This document shows, piece by piece, positions 22,718-25,224 of a DNA stretch of 25,224 nt. Source of the DNA: Deltaproteobacteria bacterium (lineage in GTDB: Bacteria > Desulfobacterota_B > Binatia > UBA9968). The DNA is taken from assembly GCA_016193385.1 (NCBI GenBank), contig JACPSF010000270.1, positions 1 through 25,224 on the forward strand, written 5' to 3'. Under the pieces are notes generated by a model, which was given only the letters and a program-made list of their open reading frames with translations, did not search any database and was not told the DNA's origin. The translations under genes were made by a program, and so were the position numbers. The first letter of the stretch is position 1, and each line of letters opens with the position of its first letter.

Positions 22718-23668
22718 TCAGACAAAAAGGGAGCTGATGGATTGTTCCTGGTGCGTGCGACGGATCGCCTCTCCGATCAGATGGGCTACCGAAAGGACCT
22801 TGATTTTTCCGCATCTCTCGGCCTCAGACTTGAGCGGTACGGAGTTGGTCACAATCAACTCCTCCAGCGGGGACGCTTGAATCTTTTGGACCGCCCCACC
22901 CGAGAGGACCGGATGCGTGCAGCACCCCAGGATTTTCCTGGCCCCCGCCGTCCGCAAAGCCTCAGCCGCCATTGTTAGGGTCCCCGCGGTATCGACCATA
23001 TCATCCAAGAGCACGGCCACCTGGCCTTTAACCTGGCCGATGATGTTCATCTCCGCGACGACGTTGGGCCCGACCCTCCGCTTATCGATGATGGCCAGAG
23101 ACGTGTTGAGCCTGGTGGCGAAGTCTCTGGCGCGCTCCACGCCGCCAGCGTCGGGAGAAACGATCGTAACCTCATGCCGGTTGAGCTGCCGTTTGAGGTA
23201 TTCCAGCAGCACTGGCGTGGCGTAGAGGTTGTCGACGGGAACGTTGAAAAAACCCTGGATCTGGCCGGAGTGGAGATCGAGCGTGAGAATGCGTGAAGCT
23301 CCCGCCGTCGTGATCAAGTCCGCCACCAACTTCGCGCTGATCGGAACACGCGGAACCACTTTTCGATCCTGACGGGCATAGCCGTAGTAAGGGATGACCG
23401 CCGTGATCCGCTTCGCCGATGCCCGCTTAAAAGCATCCAACATGAAGAGTAGCTCCATGAGGTTGTCGTTCCCAGGAGCACAAGTCGACTGAATGACAAA
23501 CACATCGCCGCCGCGGACGTTCTCCTTGATCTCGACCCTGGTTTCCCCGTCGCTAAACGTTTCCACGACCGCCTTTCCCAGGGGAGCACTGAGAAACTGA
23601 GCGATCTCCTGAGCCAGGGGAATATTCGAATTCCCAGCAAAAATCTTCATCTCCCCCATTTCACTCAT
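22718..23668 (-). CDS. prs: Ribose-phosphate pyrophosphokinase
   Basis: PRPP synthase of 316 residues (normal length), making the precursor of nucleotides, His and Trp. Motifs are PYYGYARQDRK (93-103), DLHSGQIQGFF (131-141), VSPDAGGVERAR and the PRPP loop LLDDMVDTAGT (220-230). The start at 23668 (MSEMGEMKIFAGNS) has AGGT 4 nt upstream. An upstream ATG at 23713 would put the first codons across an intrinsic terminator and is rejected. Met22 of that longer frame is also possible (MKIFAGNS), but GGGGGAG touches it too closely. It lies downstream of tRNA-Gln, with the terminator between. Confidence 0.97.
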   Translation of the reverse strand: MSEMGEMKIFAGNSNIPLAQEIAQFLSAPLGKAVVETFSDGETRVEIKENVRGGDVFVIQSTCAPGNDNLMELLFMLDAFKRASAKRITAVIPYYGYARQDRKVVPRVPISAKLVADLITTAGASRILTLDLHSGQIQGFFNVPVDNLYATPVLLEYLKRQLNRHEVTIVSPDAGGVERARDFATRLNTSLAIIDKRRVGPNVVAEMNIIGQVKGQVAVLLDDMVDTAGTLTMAAEALRTAGARKILGCCTHPVLSGGAVQKIQASPLEELIVTNSVPLKSEAERCGKIKVLSVAHLIGEAIRRTHQEQSISSLFV

Positions 23669-23684
23669 ATCTACCTGACTCGAT

Positions 23685-23707
23685 AAAAAAACAGCCCCGA
23701 CGGGCTG
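23685..23707 (-). terminator. Intrinsic terminator between tRNA-Gln and prs
   Basis: The minus strand reads CAGCCC-GTCG-GGGCTG followed by seven T, a compact rho-independent terminator (stem 23692-23697 with 23702-23707). It would end, or attenuate, transcripts from ispE-spoVG-tRNA before prs. Confidence 0.8.
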
Positions 23708-23759
23708 GCTCATGGCGCGGAAGCTTGGCGGCTGATCGGAACGATCGGGACAATGAAAT

Positions 23760-23833
23760 TGGCTGGGCGGGAAGGATTCGAACCTTCGATACCGGATCCA
23801 AAGTCCGGGGCCTTACCGCTTGGCGACCGCCCA
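23760..23833 (-). tRNA. tRNA-Gln (anticodon UUG)
   Basis: A complete 74 nt cloverleaf including encoded CCA. The acceptor TGGGCGG pairs with CCGCCCA, with G as discriminator. The D arm is GCC/GGC around AAGCGGTAA, the anticodon stem is CCGGA/TCCGG with loop CTTTGGA (anticodon TTG), and the T arm is GAAGG-TTCGAAT-CCTTC. The U1-A72 pair is typical of tRNA-Gln. It lies between spoVG and prs, its usual place in related gene orders. Confidence 0.97.
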
Positions 23834-23860
23834 ACCCTCTGCCTGTGCTCTGGCAAACAG

Positions 23861-23886
23861 GCGAACTTCCACCGAAAGAAGTTCGC
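23861..23886 (-). terminator. Perfect 9 bp hairpin between spoVG and tRNA-Gln
   Basis: GCGAACTTC (23861-23869) and GAAGTTCGC (23878-23886) pair perfectly over an 8 nt loop, 20 bp past the spoVG stop. On the minus strand it is followed by CTGTTTGCC, so the T-tract is poor. It could be an inefficient terminator or an RNA-processing stem that frees the tRNA. Confidence 0.5.
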
Positions 23887-23906
23887 GCGACCCCCAGGAC
23901 AAATCC

Positions 23907-24194
23907 CTATTGCCCCCCCAAAGCCCTGCGCCCTCCTCCCTCAGCAAGAGTCTTCTCATACTCCGCGATGATTTTTCCCTCGATCATCCTGCGGGTCTCA
24001 TTGTTGATGGGATGGGCGATATCCTTATAAGTGCCATCCTTCCGCTTCTTGCTCGGCATTGAGACAAAGAGCCCGTTCGTACCCTTGATGATTTTGAGGT
24101 CCCTCACTACGAAGCAATGATCAAATGTTATTGTCACGTAAGCCCGGAGCTTCTCTTCATCCACAGGATAGACCCTAACCTCGGTGACTTCCAT
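23907..24194 (-). CDS. spoVG: Septation regulator SpoVG
   Basis: SpoVG family protein of 95 residues: MEVTEVRVYPVDEEKLRAYV, FVVRDLKIIKGTNGLFVSMPSKKRKDGTYKDIAHPIN and the C-terminal EYEKTLAE helix match the family end to end. SpoVG is a small DNA/RNA-binding regulator, originally of septation in Bacillus, and occurs in many non-spore formers. AAAGGAGG lies about 5 nt before the ATG. It lies 61 bp after ispE, a conserved neighbour pair, and precedes tRNA-Gln. Confidence 0.96.
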   Translation of the reverse strand: MEVTEVRVYPVDEEKLRAYVTITFDHCFVVRDLKIIKGTNGLFVSMPSKKRKDGTYKDIAHPINNETRRMIEGKIIAEYEKTLAEGGGRRALGGQ

Positions 24195-24255
24195 AGGGAC
24201 CTCCTTTGACCAGGCCCGCCGCTCGGCCCGGTGGACTTCTGGCTGGGCTCTTCGC

Positions 24256-25113
24256 TCAGCTCAAAGTATGCACCAGAAACGCTTCGGCGCCCTTCTCCGT
24301 TCGGAGATGGCGCAACGCGCTTCTGGCGTTTTGCCCCGTTGAAAAAATTCCAAAGACCGACGAGCCGCTCCCCGTCATGAGAGCCCCGACCGCCCCCTCT
24401 TCAATCAATCTCTGTTTCAAAAAACCGATCTGGGGATAGCGGCAAATGGCCACTTTTTCTAGGTCGTTGACCAGAAAATGCGCCAGCTCCTTAGGGCTCT
24501 TCCAGGAAGCGCTAATGCTAGTATTTTCAATACTTTTTGTCAACTTCAAAGGAAGGTTCTGATATACCCAGCGGGTCGAGACCGGAAACCCGGGATAAAG
24601 AATCACTATCCAGAGCCGCGGGATCGAAGCCCGCGGTCGCAGTCGTTCCCCTATTCCCTGCGCCCTTGCCGGACGCCGATAGATAAAAAAAGGCACATCG
24701 GCGCCCAGCGATGCGGCCAGAGCAGAAAGTTCGGTTCGCGTGCACCTGAGGCGAAAGAGTCGATTGAGGCCTAGCAGCGTGGCCGCGGCATCGCTGCTCC
24801 CCCCGCCCAAGCCCGCCCCGACGGGAATCCGCTTGCGGATGCGAATGTGAACGGGACCCTCAACCCTCTTTTTGCGGAGCAGGAGCGAGGCGGCCTGATA
24901 GGCGAGGTTACGCCTTCCGGAGGGGACCATGGGATGGTCGCAGAACACCTTCAGGCGTCCCTGACCTACCTGCTTTGAGCGGGGCCTTCTGATCTCCAGC
25001 TCATCGTAGAGGCTTACAGGAACCATCACCGTGTCGAGCAAATGATAGCCGTCTTCCCTTTGACCCAAAACCCGCAGGTAGAGATTGACCTTTGCAGGCG
25101 TCCGGATTCTCAC
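24256..25113 (-). CDS. ispE: 4-diphosphocytidyl-2-C-methyl-D-erythritol kinase
   Basis: GHMP kinase of 285 residues in the non-mevalonate (MEP) isoprenoid pathway. The N-terminus TPAKVNLYLRVLGQREDGYHLLDTVM is diagnostic, with catalytic K8. The ATP loop is PVGAGLGGGSSDAAAT (97-112), D139 lies in SLGADVPFF, and the C-terminal GHMP motif is MTGSGSSVFGIF. The start is GTG 25111-25113, with AAAGG a few nt upstream. It appears to be first in the spoVG/tRNA-Gln series. The 111 bp to the window end holds no clear gene and only weak promoter-like elements. Confidence 0.96.
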   Translation of the reverse strand: MRIRTPAKVNLYLRVLGQREDGYHLLDTVMVPVSLYDELEIRRPRSKQVGQGRLKVFCDHPMVPSGRRNLAYQAASLLLRKKRVEGPVHIRIRKRIPVGAGLGGGSSDAAATLLGLNRLFRLRCTRTELSALAASLGADVPFFIYRRPARAQGIGERLRPRASIPRLWIVILYPGFPVSTRWVYQNLPLKLTKSIENTSISASWKSPKELAHFLVNDLEKVAICRYPQIGFLKQRLIEEGAVGALMTGSGSSVFGIFSTGQNARSALRHLRTEKGAEAFLVHTLS

Positions 25114-25224
25114 GCACCTTTAGGTAGCATAGGACATCGGGAGTTGCCAGGGATGGAGAGAAGACCGCCACACGTAGGCAGCTGGATCAAACGTTGACTC
25201 ACCCTAGAGGGGATGGTAAAAAAC

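Overview
The window looks like a bacterial chromosome from a Gram-negative lineage. It carries lipoproteins, an OmpA-domain protein and a SpoVG-type regulator. The order ispE-spoVG-tRNA-Gln-prs-rplY-pth followed by rpsF-ssb-rpsR-DUF2232-rplI resembles 'deltaproteobacterial'/Desulfobacterota-like and neighbouring phyla. That placement is inference from gene order, since there is no rRNA or phylogeny to test it. I see no transposase, integrase, phage or CRISPR array.

Layout. (1) 1-1770: 5' part of catalase-peroxidase katG on the minus strand, divergent from a LysR-type peroxide sensor (OxyR type). A shared promoter region holds a site with OxyR geometry. (2) 1771-2097: a gene-free 327 bp stretch rich in inverted repeats. 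(3) 2098-5082 (minus): an overlapping operon of Mrp/ApbC ATPase, DUF971 protein, SufT-like DUF59 protein and a MEMO-family protein with a PqqD-like N-terminus. The first three point to Fe-S cluster assembly. (4) 5278-6360 (plus): tandem paralogous glycine-zipper lipoproteins, the second fused to an OmpA domain. (5) 6357-8810 (minus): plsY, a membrane-anchored SH3b protein and a bicupin protein. (6) 8954-12069 (plus): biotin carrier, very small gamma/delta subunit, beta subunit and carboxyltransferase of a sodium-pumping decarboxylase, most like methylmalonyl-CoA decarboxylase. (7) 12075-15440 (minus): a small excisionase-type HTH gene behind a sigma54-like promoter, a zinc alcohol dehydrogenase, an LsrF-like aldolase/thiolase and an EamA transporter. 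(8) 15508-16581 (plus): an FGE-like domain protein and a small membrane protein. (9) 16631-25113 (minus): translation and housekeeping genes rplI, DUF2232, rpsR, ssb, rpsF, hppA, pth, rplY, prs, tRNA-Gln, spoVG and ispE.

Themes. KatG and OxyR form a classical peroxide-response pair. Mrp, DUF971 and SufT probably act together in Fe-S maturation, and the MEMO protein is co-translated with them. The decarboxylase cluster would export Na+ on decarboxylating an acyl-CoA. The pyrophosphatase has K+-dependent and Na+-PPase-like residues, so two separate sodium pumps may operate. Two arrays of the same 9 bp unit lie directly behind stop codons at two loci and are the clearest unexplained sequence structure.
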